Shown: one piece after another, positions 34,749 through 46,117 of the stretch
How positions within the stretch are numbered: the stretch's first letter is position 1
How the letters are laid out: every line of letters begins with the position of its first letter
Assembly: GCA_030068075.1 (NCBI GenBank)
Contig: CM057844.1
Coordinates: 16,724,001-16,788,000 of the forward strand
From: Paguma larvata
Lineage: Eukaryota; Chordata; Mammalia; Carnivora; Viverridae
Length of the DNA: 64,000 bases
Reading direction: 5' to 3'
Translations under genes and position numbers: made by a program
Notes under the pieces: model-generated
What the model was told of the DNA's origin: nothing
The model's database searches: none
Seen by the model: the letters and a program-made list of their open reading frames with translations, nothing else

Positions 34749-35124
34749 GAATACTATGCAGCAATGAGGAAGAATGAAATCTGGCCATGTGTAGCAACAT
34801 GGATGGATGGAACTGGAGGGTATTATGCTCAGTGAAATAAGTCAGTCAGAGAAAGACAGATACCATATGTTTCCATGCTTAGGTGGATTTTGAGATACTT
34901 AGCAGAAAACCATGGGGGAGGGGAAGAGAGGAAAGAGAAAAAGGACTCAGAGAGGGAGAGGGACAAAACATAAGAGACTCTTAAAGACCAAGAACAAACT
35001 GAGGGGTAAGGGGGGTGTGGGAGGGGGGAGAGTGGTTGACGGGCCCAGAGAAGGGCACTTGTCAGGATGAGCACTGGGTGTTGTATGGAATCCAATTAGA
35101 CAATAAATTATAAAAGTGAAAAAA
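34075..35124 (+). mobile_element. L1 with 5' inversion (twin priming)
   Basis: From about 34075 to 34483 the sequence is reversed L1 ORF2. It encodes, on the minus strand, a 156-codon frame with [13 protein letters not shown] and [13 protein letters not shown], typical of the ORF2 C-terminal half. At about 34483 it flips to plus-strand L1 (CTCTGGAAAACAGTGTGGAGG) and runs to the 3' end GGGTGTTGTATGGAATCC and ACAATAAA at 35100. The junction shares one to four bases. No clear target duplication was found. Confidence 0.9.
34701..34745. repeat. (TA)n microsatellite inside L1 ORF2
   Basis: It lies between AAGATGTGG and GTGGAATACTATGC, the same ORF2 site that carries (AC)n in the L1 at 16814. Confidence 0.97.
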
Positions 35125-35127
35125 CTT

Positions 35128-35636
35128 TTACAGACTTGTCCCTTCCCCAGTTCTCTCTGCTGTGGAATTCATTGGTCACCAACATTTCCTATTCTCCTGT
35201 AAAATCTATTCTCTTCCCCACCCCCTTCCCCCCAGAGATGAAGCCACTTTGCTGAATAAAGCAATGGGCAATTTATAAAGAGATTTTAATGTGTACATTG
35301 GCTCTAGTTCATATAAATGGTCTGCTGAAAATATGTACTATGAGTGCAGCTGATTTTCATCTTAGGTAATGATGGGATTTTCATCTTAGGTAACTATAGG
35401 AACTCAACCATAGTGCCAGATAAAAGAGCAAGACTGGTGCTAAGAACTTTGGCCAAACCAGTGAAACTAGTGAAATCCCCATTCATTTGGAATCTCTGTG
35501 TACAACCTCAGTTCAAATAGAGGATACTGGAGAGGTATCAATGAAACACATAGTAAGAGTGAACCATTGCCACACACACACTGGGTTTCACAAGGGTACT
35601 TTGATCTTAATTCTGTCAAAGAAGAATTTATAAAAG
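35128..35636. other. Unassigned stretch with an 18-bp repeat
   Basis: GATTTTCATCTTAGGTAA is repeated exactly at 35352-35369 and 35376-35393 (period 24). Nothing else was recognised. Confidence 0.55.
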
Positions 35637-35946
35637 TAAGTTTGGTACCATATGATTTCACTTAATGTGGAATCTAAATAACAAATAATGAATAAACAAA
35701 AAGCATAAACGGATCTGTACATACAGAGAACAAATTGATGGTTGTCAGAGAAGAGGGGGTGGTGAGATTTGGGCAAGATGGGTGAAGGAGAGTGGGAGAT
35801 ATCAGCTTCCAGTTAGGCAATGAGTAAGTCACGGGAATAAAATGTACAGCATGGGGAATATAATCAATGGTATTATGGTAGTGTCATACAGTAACAGATG
35901 GTAGCTACACTTGTGGTGAGCATAGCGTAACATACAGACTTTGCTA

Positions 35947-36145
35947 GGGGCACTTGGATGGCTCAGTCGATTGAGCATCTGACTTCAGCTCAGGTCATGA
36001 TCTCACGGTTCATGGGTTCAAGCCCCACATTGGGCTTTGCACTGACAACGTGGAACCTGCTTTGGATTCTCTGTCTCCCTTTCTCACTGCCCCATCCCAG
36101 TTCATTCTCTCTCTCTCAAAAATAAATAAAACATTTTAAAAAAAC
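35947..36145 (+). mobile_element. CAN-SINE with CA-expanded tail
   Basis: GGGGCACTTGGATGGCTCAGTCGATTGAGC leads to TCAGGTCATGATCTCACGGTTCATGGGTTCAAGCC and an A tail. The tail continues into a CA microsatellite (36146-36170). Target duplication CATACAGACTTTGC (35931-35944) corresponds to CATATAGACTTCAC (36177-36190). Confidence 0.94.
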
Positions 36146-36170
36146 CACACACACACACACACACACACAC
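36146..36170. repeat. (CA)n microsatellite at SINE tail
   Basis: About 12 CA units follow directly on the A-rich tail of the SINE. Confidence 0.95.
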
Positions 36171-36274
36171 AAAACTCATATAGACTTCACTGTGTTGTAC
36201 ACTTGAAACTAATAAAACATTGTGTGTCAAAGTGCAGACATGATTTAAAAAAAACTTTGAAAGGTTGGAGAACA

Positions 36275-36370
36275 ACAGAAAGACCCAAGAGCCTTGGATT
36301 TCTATTTCAGTTATGCTACCTGATAAATTAGATCTTGGCTGAGTCTCTTAAACTTTCAATCTCAGATCCT
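36275..36370 (+). mobile_element. MIR fragment
   Basis: AAGAGCCTTGGATTTCTATTTCAGTTATGCTACC, TAAATTAGATCTTGGCTGAGTCTCTTAAACTTTC is a diverged MIR core ('...tgtgaccttgggcaagtcactt...'). Confidence 0.5.
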
Positions 36371-36989
36371 TTCCCTCAAAAGCACTCCTTACATATACCC
36401 ATCTCAACTTTCTATTCAAAAATTCCAACAGCTAATATATAATCATCTTAATTTTAGTCCAGAAGATAGAGTGATATTTTCTGTATCATAGCTTTGCATT
36501 TTACAGACTTTTGAGACTTCTTATGCCTATGCAATACAATAAATCGACAATACTATCCATCCATTTGTGTCATTTGGCAAACATCAGTGAAAATTTTCAA
36601 ATAACATGATGGAGTGCTTAGTGGATAAAGAGATATAGAAGAAAAAAGTCATCACTTCTGAAAGCTTAGAGTGTTCTGTTCATCATAAGCTTTTATATAT
36701 AAATCAAAGTGATAGATATATAAATAAAGTACATAGGGAAACATGACAAATGAGTATAACCTAATATTAACTGTTTCTGAGACTGTTCTGTTGCTCAAGA
36801 AGAATTCCTAGGACACGTAGCCTAATCTCAAATAAAGAAAGAAAATGAGGGTATCTCAGGCCTGTGGGGCATTTGAAGAATTTCAGGAGGGCAATTTTGA
36901 GGCAATAAGCACCTCCAATGAAGCTGAAAAGAAACACTGTGGGGCTGTGCAGAGCCTGCAGTGATACAGTTCCACAAAAGGCATGGGAA
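36371..36989. other. Unassigned stretch
   Basis: No repeat, RNA or gene was recognised. Confidence 0.45.
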
Positions 36990-37170
36990 TGGAAACCAGA
37001 GGAAGTTGTGGACATGGATCCTTCAGCAACTAACTGTGTGATTGTATTACTTCACTTAGTGGCTCTGGGCATTGTTTTCTCCTTTTTTTTTTTTTTTTTT
37101 GAAGGGAAGGGACACTTGAGCTAGGTATATTTTAAGATCTCTTTTAGGTCTGGAAATGTATTATTCAATG
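36990..37170 (+). mobile_element. MIR-like fragment with a poly-T run
   Basis: CAACTAACTGTGTGATTGTATTACTTCACTTAGTGGCTCTGGGC resembles the MIR core, and TTAAGATCTCTTTTAGGTCTGG resembles the MIR3-type end. A T run (about 37083-37100) interrupts it. Confidence 0.45.
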
Positions 37171-39329
37171 CCATTCTCCAGTGACCAATAGGGAGGAACT
37201 TAAGAGTTTTGAATTGGGAAGTAATAAGATGAAAACATCATTCCAAGCAAGTAAATCTTGTATTATTCTGCTATGTGTGTGAACACCAAGAGCCTGGGAA
37301 GAAGAAGCTATGTTTCGGGGCTCAACGATTCTTACGACCATATTTATCATCTAAGCCATCGGTGAAGAGAAAAAAATGTTTCTTCTGAGACCACTTCCCA
37401 TAACACTTTGAAGGAGCAAACACAAAAGTAACCCTGCTTCTTTCACTTTTTTATCATGTTTTTTAATCTGACATTTGGTTTTTAAATGAGGGCCTATATT
37501 GAATCCCTGCTAACACACAAATGTATTTAAGACAATTTGTTCCTATAGATGGCAAATGAAATATGAGTGTATTTTATCAGAATACCTCATCAAATGTAGC
37601 CTTCGAGCACTGCAAATAAAAATACACTTTTATTTATATTTCAAAGCTGATGACAAACCTAACACTCAGCATTCAGAAGTGATAACTTTTTTCTTCTCTA
37701 TTTCTATACCCACTAATCCCTTAGTGAAAAACTGAAACTGAGAAGGAAACTTCAAGGAGGGTCCAATCTAAGTAAATGGAACATTAAGGTTTGGTGCAAA
37801 GAGAGTAGTTTAGCCACTTCTTGTCCTGAAAGTCTCTGACAACTCTATCAACTTTTCTTTTATTTCTAACACTTTTAATTGTTCCCAGAACAGTTAATTG
37901 CCATGATTCTGACACAGAATGGATTGGAAGAATATATCCTAGGACATCAGACTCCTCTTTTTTGTCTAAGAGAGTCATATCATGGGATTCCTTGATTCTT
38001 TGTTGCTTGAATTATTTTTTGTTTTTTTGTTTTTGTTTGTTATAAGACTGACATAATAGATCACCATGTGGGATGCCTATAAGACTACAGATAGAATTTG
38101 AAACTTCTTTCTTTGGCATTTTCATGAAATAAACTACCACCAAATTCTGTGGTAGTTTAATTCTTGGTTCTGTTTTTACATTCTCGTTACTTGATTTTTG
38201 AAGTCCCTAATTCTAAGGAAACGGAAGTTATAAATGTAATTCCAGGCTACTTCATAAATAAAAGCTCTTACCTGATTTCCCTTTCCACAGAGAAATGGGG
38301 TAAAGAGTCAGTATAGCTGCAGGGATTAAGGTGTTTCTGGCCTTCTTTCTATCAGGGCTGAACTCTCCTTTGTGTGCTTCTGCTATGCCAGCCCAGCAGG
38401 GCCGCCAGACCTGCCCCCCTTCATGTTCAGGCTCAAACACTTAAGATTCTGAGCCAATTGCAGGGAGGGGCCAATCCTAACATCAGATTTGGTGGTTTTG
38501 GTGAGTCTTGCCATTCAAGACTTGCTAACCCATATTCCTGGACTGATCCCTGGAAACCATTTTTTCCAGTCCATGTGGTTCCTGCCTCGGTTTCTTGATT
38601 TGATGCTTCAGTGCTACATCAGAAGTATAGACATGACATGAACGATGTCACTGACATGTTGCCTTTGTCTTCATTCCTCTCAGGTCAGGTGAGATTCCTC
38701 TCTCCATCCTCCCACCCAAGGCTGTAATTTTCCTCCTAAATTGTTGATTAGTGGGGACTCAGTGGCTTATGTGCTCAGCTGTCTCTTCACTTCAGGTGAC
38801 CTTCCTTACTGAACAGGCCAACTTTTCAGCAGTCCAAGTCACATCCAATTTTATATATTCTTCTTATGAAATAAGAATTGGAGCTTGTTGACACATGGGA
38901 GTGCTTTCTCCCCCAGAGCTTCTCCCAAGTCTCTCCAGTTCTGCTACTTAGGTCCCAGCCAGTGGCCACACAGAGGTGACCATCTCCCTGTATAGCTTAT
39001 TTTCTCTCTTCCTTACAAATACTTTTCTTATTTTCTAACTCCCCAATAATCAACCATTTGTGACTACAGAAACACTTTGTGGATGTGGTTCAATAACTAC
39101 AAAGTTCTCCAGTAATCTTTTGAGAGAAAATAAGTAAAACTGCATGTTTGAATGGAGTAGGCATTGAATTAAATAATTTTGCATCAAATATGGGTCTATC
39201 AATACAGCCCAGTTGGTGAATAAAGAACTCCTTAGAGACATAGCAGATTTAATCCTGATACCATAAGTTTCATCTCCAGATTCTGATTTGATACCTGAAT
39301 CAAAATGCACTATCAGCAGACACCTGGAT
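37171..39329. other. Unassigned 2.2-kb stretch
   Basis: No repeat family was recognised with confidence. The block 38290-38600 is more G+C rich (GCCCAGCAGGGCCGCCAGACC). TTTCCCTTTCCACAG at about 38276 looks like a splice acceptor, but no supported exon follows. It may hold an old LTR or single-copy sequence. Confidence 0.4.
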
Positions 39330-40700
39330 AGACACCTTACACCATATACAAAAATTAATTCAAAACATATCAGCAACCTATAAATAAGACCAAAGTCATA
39401 AAACACTTAAAGGTAAACAAGGGTAAGTATTCATGCCTTTGGATTTGACCATGAATTTTTATATACAATTCCAAAAAGAAAACTAAATTGGACTTCATAA
39501 AACTTTAAAAATTCTGTGCATCAAAGGCTATTGTCAAGAAAGTGAAAACAAGATGAGAGAAAATATTTTCAAGTTATATACTTGAAAAAGGCTTCATATC
39601 TAGAATAAATCAATAACTCCTATAACTCAACAAAAAGACAACTTAATTAAAAATGAATAAAGGGCTTGAATAAACATGTCTCCAAAGAAGATATACAAAT
39701 ACCCAAAAAGCATATGAAAAGATGCTCGACCTCATATTCATCAGGGAAATACAAATGAAATCCACAATGAAATACCACTTAACACCTAGTAGGAAGGTTA
39801 TACAAATTTGGGGAAAATAACAAATGTTGGCAAAGATGTAGAGAAATTGTGAACCTGTACACTGATGGTGGGAACATAAAATGGCCAGCTTCTGTGAAAA
39901 ATATATTCGACAGTTCTTCAAAAAGTTAAATAGGGGTGTCTGGGTGGCTCAGTCAATTAAGCATCGGACTTCAGTTCAGATCATGATCTCATGGTTCATG
40001 AGTTTGAGCCCTGTGTCAGGCTCTGTGTTGACAGCTCAGAACCTGGAGCCTGCTTTGTATTCTGTGTCTCCTCTCTCTCTTCTCCTCCCCCAGTCACACT
40101 CTTTCTCTCTCAAAAGTAAATGAACATTAAAAAAATTTTAAGTTAAATATAGAATTACAATATAACTCAACAATTCCACTCCTAAGTCTGTATCTACAAG
40201 AATTGAAAACAGGGACTGAAACAGGTACCTGTGTGCCAATGTTGCTGTATTATTCAAGATAGCCAGAAGGCGGCTCCTGTGTGCATCAATAGATGAATGA
40301 GTAAACAAAAGTGGTATATCTATACAGGGGATATTATTCAGACATTAGAGAATGGAAATCTCTGACACAGCCTACCATTTGGATGAACCATACAAAATGA
40401 AATATGTTGAAAAAATTGATTTGCATGAAATATCTAGAGTAGGCAAATTTGTGGAGACAGAAAGTAGATTAAAGGTTACTAGAAGATGGAAAGAGGGGGA
40501 AATGGGGAGTTATGGCTTTAATGGGGAGAGAGTTTCTGTTTGAGATGGCAGAAAAGTTTCAAATAGTGGCAATATGCTTAAACAACATTGTGAATATATA
40601 TAGTTAATGCCACTGAATGGCATACTTTCAAATGTTTAGAATGGCATAAAACTGGCTTTTGAATATTATACATATCACAATAAAATCAAGAAATGAAAAC
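39330..40700 (+). mobile_element. Old L1 3' end split by a SINE
   Basis: ACACCTTACACCATATACAAAAATTAATTC, GCATCAAAGGCTATTGTCAAGAAAGTG, CAACTTAATTAAAAATGAATAAAGGG, TTGGCAAAGATGTAGAGAAATTG and, after the SINE, TATTCAAGATAGCCAGAAGG and GTTACTAGAAGATGG match ORF2 C-terminus and L1M 3' UTR. It ends near CAATAAAATCAAGAAATG. Confidence 0.88.
39933..40139 (+). mobile_element. CAN-SINE inserted in old L1
   Basis: GGGGTGTCTGGGTGGCTCAGTCAATTAAGCATC starts the copy, and it ends in AAAGTAAATGAACATTAAAAAAATTTT. Target duplication AAGTTAAATA is exact at 39923-39932 and 40140-40149. Confidence 0.96.
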
Positions 40701-42944
40701 ATTTGCTCTCAACACATACTCAGAGGTGTCCAGCAGCATTTCCTCCAAAGTGGTTAGAACCCAAGCACTACTGTAGTAGTGAGCTGTGTGTGTGAGGAAA
40801 TGGCAGAAGAGAAGATTCTAAAAACCATCTTGAGTTATTATTTAGCTCTAGTCTTCTGGAGTCCAGCTGGTACTTTGAGTTCTAGTGTTCATTCAACCCT
40901 AAAAAAGATGGATTAAAGAAATAATACAGGAAAATTGGACTTGGTCTCTCTTGGTTCTAAACAAATTTATGTACTTTTTGTTTGTTTCAGTATTTGAGGG
41001 GCTGAAAGGGGTGAGTTGGAAAGTGTACATATTCTGTTGAAATCTCAGCAGTGATGATGGTAATTTAGTTTCCTCTACACTGTATTATAACCTCCTAACA
41101 CTACGCCATCTTGGCACATTACTGGAGGTGGAGGCTGAGATGCAGTATAAATGCTGAGTTAATTAATTATAATCGGTGATACTACAATGGATTCCATATG
41201 ACACCGAAGTCTTTGGCAGAAACTTGGTTGTGTTCAGTTCTTCACAGCACTTATAGACTAGTCTTCAAACAACATAGTCTGTGTTTGTGCCACAGGATCC
41301 CACTCCTTGGGCCCCCTACATTTCCAAATGGGAAGGTGTAGAGCAGTAATGTTGCCAAAAGGGACTTGAACAAGTAAAGTCTCAGATATGATGGGTTCTT
41401 GCTTTTCTGCACCATCTCTTTATCAGGAAATATCACCTCGGGAAAGATAGGAAGAACACGTGAGGCCTTCCACCACCTCATCTCAACCCCAACGATGAAA
41501 ACTTCCCCATCAGAACAGGAGGCTTTCAGAAGTAATCACCCCTCTAGCTGCATCTTGGACATACTTCCTAGTCCCTAGTCTTCAGTCTGCATTGTCCAGG
41601 AAATCGAATGTTCATGCTAGATAAAGGACAAGCAGACATGTTTGCATAATCTGCATTACCTTTACCATAGTTCAATATAATTTCCCCAACTGTTTCATTT
41701 ATTTTATTTCAGAGACTGTGACAGTTAGGATTTTGAAGTACAAGCCTGCATCTGTAATCCATTTATGAACTCTCTCCAGTGCAATCGCGAAGAGAGAGGG
41801 AAAAAAAGTTTGGGGGGAGGAATTATTTGGAGTAAAAGAAAAAAAAGGCATTGAAAAACAAGCAGAGGGGAGTAAGAGCACATCTGTTTTCGTAAGAAAT
41901 CATGGAACCTGGCCCTTTTTCAGTGGGGTATTTTACTACCACATGGCTTTAATCCTACATCTGGGCCTGTTGTTTTATGAAATATTTCCCACAGATGATG
42001 TCAATTATAATTTTTGTCCCGGTCGTCAATTTACGGACTCTTGGAATAAGACAAAATGAAACAACCAGAAAAAGAACAACTTATGTGGTCTACTCTCTGA
42101 CAAAATTATAGCTGTGTGATACACATCTAAAATCAATAACTCTGCTAATGATTAGCAGAACACATTGCTTGGTTTATGAGCAGAGATGAGGCCCACACTG
42201 TGCACATGTTTGGCACTGGATTGCATTTTTTGTTTGCTGTGTATTTACCAGCAGATGTTCAGCCGTTTATTTAATGCTTCTTCTCTGAGCCAGTAGTAGG
42301 CCCGTGTCTGTGCGACATTTATAAGTCATCTGCCAGCAATACAGGTGGAATGCTTTCATGGAGTCTTTTTTAGTTCCTTCTGCAGTGATGATCTATACGA
42401 GAAATCAAGGATAATTCTTTATGGAGTTATATGGCTATTAAGATGTGGAGCTCTGATCTTGTGTGTAAAGTTGAAGAAATTTGGATTCCAGCATATGGAA
42501 TCAGAATCGCTCTTCAGAATCACTTTGAAAGAGTCATTTGTGGCGTTCAACTTTAGCAGCTGGTCTGAGGGTGAAAGGTTTTGCGGAGAAACAAAGAAAC
42601 TCCATTAGTCCTGAGTAGACTGAAAGTTTGTGTAGAAATGGGTTTCTCTCTTTACTTACAGGGACTCTTTACAAAAAGATAAACCGGGTCCTTTAAAAAA
42701 TTATTTCATGGCTAGAGCATTTTATAATTAATAAGAAGCCAGATAATTGAGCCCTTTAAAGTTCCTGGGAGGATGAAATTGAGTTGGGGAGAGTCTGCCT
42801 CTTTTGGGAGTAGCCAGTGCTCTGGCTATTGTAAGTTTTAAAATAAAAGGAAACGCAGGAAAGAAGAAAGAGTTCCAGAATATTCTAAATCTTCATGATT
42901 TCGTTAGTGTGTGTGTGCTGCATTTTTATATACTTTTTTTTTAT
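40701..42944. other. 2.2-kb repeat-poor stretch
   Basis: No repeat was recognised. The block 41880-42560 has a mixed, non-simple composition with a perfect palindrome at 42142-42158 and several homeodomain-type TAAT cores. It is a candidate for conserved non-coding sequence, by inference only. Confidence 0.4.
42142..42158. promoter_or_regulatory. Perfect 17-bp palindrome with TAAT-G-ATTA core
   Basis: CTGCTAATGATTAGCAG is self-complementary around its central base. Two inverted TAAT half-sites spaced by one base resemble a dimeric homeodomain site. Function is inferred from shape alone. Confidence 0.4.
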
Positions 42945-43090
42945 TTTTTTAAGTTTATTTATTTTGAGGGAGAGAGTGCAAGTGAGCTGTCAGCACAGAG
43001 CCCAACGTGGGGGTCAATCCCACCAATGGTGTGATCATGACCTAAGCCAAAGAGTTGGATACTTAACCAAGCGAGGCACCCAGAAGCCCC
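42945..43090 (-). mobile_element. CAN-SINE, minus strand, internally shortened
   Basis: AAGTTTATTTATTTTGAGGGAGAGAG (reversed tail) passes after a short middle to GAGCTGTCAGCACAGAGCCCAACGTGGGGG, TGATCATGACCTAAGCC and the reversed head GAGGCACCCAGAAGCCCC. The usual CT-rich part is largely missing. Confidence 0.92.
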
Positions 43091-44564
43091 TTGATATAAT
43101 AATTTTTAGAAATCCAGTGTTTCATTTTAAAGTGCAAATACCAAGCATTTAACAGCATTTAATATTGATAGATGTGTTTAAAGATATAAATGATATTTCA
43201 TTTATTAACATGATACCTGCAGTTCCTCATAAATTTCTGTTGACTAGCATCTCCTTATGATCCCTGCTTGTCCCTCTTCTCTCATAGAATTTCCCATTTT
43301 ATCCACAAATCTCCTACGTCTGGCATTCTAGAAGTGGAGAAGCCTGAGATTCAGGTGCATGTGATTCATTAAAGAAGCATCCTCAGGGGAAAAGGAGTGA
43401 AGGAAGCAGGTCAGGGAAGGGAACTGAGCAAAGACCCTAACATGGAATCTGGCTTCAGCCTGATCCCACAGGGAGCTCTGGAGTATCAACTGCACCTCAG
43501 GGCTGGCCCCACCTGAGGCAAGGGGGCAGGAAAGTCATGCATATCATCTCTCCTTCAAAACGGCTCCTGCTCAGCTGAGGGCAATCCTCTAGAGAAGAGG
43601 GAAGCTATGAGCCTTTAGCAGCTTATCTAGACAGCCATTAGAGGAGCAGTCCAGGACCTCTGAAGGGGATATGCCACCCATAGTGTCCAATGACTCCCTG
43701 TGTTTCGTATGAGACAAAAGACAGTCTAAAAACACTCCATTGAAAGAGACTCCACCTTCAATGTATAGATAGGAACCATTTGGTAATATGTTAAATTCCC
43801 AATTTGTCCTCCTGTCTTCTTTCCAAATATTTCTGCAGTTACTCTGAGGTGACTAGCCAGGTGTCAGACCCAGGAAACATGGAAGTGCCCAAGGCTCAAA
43901 GAGATGAGTCTGATGCACCCCCTCTCCCCCACACACACACCTGCTCACTGCTCTTGAGCATTAAACTGTTCTGGCTTGTAGCACGTGTTCTCTTAAACTA
44001 TCTGTGCTCTCTTGTCTAGAGCCAGGTTAGGGTTTGCTGTGTACCAGAGAAGGAGGGTATGAATGATAGCCTCACATAACCCCTCACAAAGACAGCAACA
44101 AATGTGACTCACTCTGAATTACCTGCTTGAAATGATTTCAAGGGAAGTGTGAGATGGACCCTTCTTTGCAAGCTGTCTTGTCCATACTCTCAGAATTTTC
44201 AACACTCCAGATTTCTTTCTATGATTTAAGGGTTTGTTGCCTCAACAGCACTCTTTTAAAATAGACATGTGTTAGGCAGAATTATAGCTGTTCACCAAAG
44301 TGGGCAGAGTGAAGTAAACACTGTAGGAGTCCAGAAATGGGGCACTTTTCTCAAATTCCATATTTCTTTACATGTTTATTATTTAAGCTTGGAAACTGAG
44401 CTAATTATGTTTTAAAACTGAGCTTATTATAGCTAGTTTTATGTAGCGATTGTGAGAATAAAATCTCTCTCCCCCACTTATTTTATACTACCCAAGTTAA
44501 AAAAAACAACAACAACAATGTACTTTTTATCCCTTCTCAGGCCACTCTCTCACTTATTCCTTCA
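43091..44564. other. Unassigned stretch
   Basis: About 1.5 kb has no recognised repeat. The segment 43380-43700 is G+C richer and may belong to an old LTR, but I could not place it. Confidence 0.4.
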
Positions 44565-45050
44565 TTTAACATTTTGTATTTATCACTTATTCTTCTAGTA
44601 GACATTTGACAAGTGCTGCATTAAGTGAGTGACTAGTTCAGTCAAATGTGAGAAATAGCTTCCAAGAAGATAATTGCAACAGAATATAACAAAGCTACAA
44701 CAGAGCTTGGTAGAGAATTCTAGACAAGCATAATTGAGGGAGCACTGCTGAGCAGATGGCACTTACATTTGAGCAGGGTCTAGAAATATGAGTAGGATTT
44801 TCCAGGAAAGCAAGAGGAAGGCAGAAATCGTGTGTACAAAGGCTCAGAAACATAGAAATGATAGAAAAGACTGCATACAGTGAGGAGAAAGCAGGCAATG
44901 AAAGCAGCATAAGCTTAGGAACAAATCATAAGGCTCTTTTCAAGAGGCAAAGGCATACAAGATTTTCTTCTGAAGGAAACAGAACAACAAAGGAGTGTAA
45001 GTTGATTTGTTTTTAGGACAATGACTCTGATGTTCTTTCTAGAGTCAGCA
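44565..45050 (-). mobile_element. L2 LINE remnant, minus strand
   Basis: GAGCAGGGTCTAGAAATATGAGTAGGATTTTCCAGGAAAG, GTGTGTACAAAGGCTCAGAAAC and AGGACAATGACTCTGATG match the reversed L2 3' region ('...gcattccaggcagagg...gcaaaggc...'). Confidence 0.6.
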
Positions 45051-45052
45051 GG

Positions 45053-45225
45053 GGTCAGCAAACTTGAAAAATAGCTTTATTGAACACAACCACACCCATC
45101 TGTTTATAGGTTGCTGTGCCTGCTTTCACAAAACAGCCTGGGAGTTGAATACTTATGGCAAGAACCTGTCGATCACAAAGTTGAAAATATTTACTCTTTG
45201 TCTCTTTACAGAAAAAGAGGAAGGA
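45053..45225. mobile_element. hAT-like (MER-type) DNA transposon fragment
   Basis: GGGTCAGCAAACTTG opens the element. AATAGCTTTATTGAACACAACCACACCCATCTG follows, then GTTGAAAATATTTACTCTTTGTCTCTTTACAGAAAAAG. This matches the non-autonomous family with 'ttttctgtaaagggccag...' ends. The right terminal bases are lost. Confidence 0.65.
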
Positions 45226-45739
45226 GAGATATGGTGCTTAGGGGAGATGCCCAATTTGGGAGATACTTCTGTGATGCAATTTTAAATATCTGTTGATTGA
45301 CTGGATGTGAGGAAGAGACACTAAGTGTGACTTCCAGATTTCAACTTGCATAATGACTTGGATAGTTGATAGTGATGGTAAATGCAGAAGAAGGAACAAA
45401 CAGATGAGAGGCGAGGAAGAAAATAGATAATAACCACAATTCTGGACACATTGAGAGTGAAGTGCTTATGCAAGACCCCAAGGCTGATCTCAAGTTGTCA
45501 GATGGAAAAATGAGTAAGAGAGACAAATATTTTGGTTCTCTTGAGTTTCCTTTCTTATGTGAGTATTCTGCCTGAGCAACGCTCTCCATTATTCTATAGT
45601 ATTCTATACAAGACTTTATTCTGACTTTGTTATACTCTGTCATAATTATCTATTGCAAGCTATTTCTTAAACTTGACTATGAACTTATTACTCAGAGCAC
45701 CTTATGCAGTGCTTGTCCAATGTCCACAGAAAGGATATT

Positions 45740-45857
45740 ATCCCATCTCCCTCTTCCATCTGTGATCTCACTGTGTATCTGCATCCATGGCCTCAGCTTT
45801 AATTACAGTAACATAAGTGATTCACAAATATGCATCTCACACCAGAGTTCATCTCTC
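45740..45857 (+). mobile_element. L2-like fragment
   Basis: CATCCATGGCCTCAGCTTTAATTACAGTAACATAAGTGATTCACAAATATGCATCTC resembles the L2 ORF2 segment that ends in 'gatgactcccaaatttatatctc'. It is short and diverged. Confidence 0.4.
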
Positions 45858-45874
45858 TGACAACTGTCATTTTT

Positions 45875-46117
45875 AAATTACTTTTTTATTATTTTTTAAA
45901 TTTTTAAATACTTTGTTATTTTATATTAGAGAGAGAGAGAGAGAGAGAGAGAGAGCATGAGCAGGGGAGGGGCAGAGACACAGACACAGAATTTAAAGCA
46001 GGCTCCAGGCTCCAAGCTGTCAGCACAGAGCCCAACACGGGGCTCAAACTCGAGAGCAGTGAGATCATGACCTAGCCAAAATCAGATGCTTAACTGACTG
46101 AGCCACCTAGGCGCCCT
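45875..46117 (-). mobile_element. CAN-SINE, minus strand
   Basis: It has a reversed tail, a long GA tract, GCAGGCTCCAGGCTCCAAGCTGTCAGCACAGAGCCC, ATGACCTAGCC and the reversed head GAGCCACCTAGGCGCCC. Target duplication TGACAACTGTCATTTTT (45858-45874) matches TGACATCTGTCATTTTT (46118-46134) with one difference. Confidence 0.97.

Larger units (their letters stand above)
35637..36235 (+). mobile_element. Old L1 3' UTR split by a SINE
   Basis: ACCATATGATTTCACTTAATGTGGAATC, ACAAATTGATGGTTGTCAGAG, CAGTAACAGATGGTAGCTACACTTGTGGTGAGCATAG and, after the SINE, TGTTGTACACTTGAAACTAATAAAACATTGTGTGTCAA follow L1M-type 3' UTRs. Confidence 0.85.

Noticed and set aside
38262..38598. Possible coding exon after a splice-acceptor-like TTTCCCTTTCCACAG
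   Set aside because: The plus-strand frame following it has stops in all phases within about 100 bases of the site, and no donor or protein similarity was recognised.
39050..39406. 118-codon minus-strand frame
   Set aside because: Its start lies in reversed old L1 ORF2 and the rest is unassigned DNA. There is no domain, and no splice context supports an exon.
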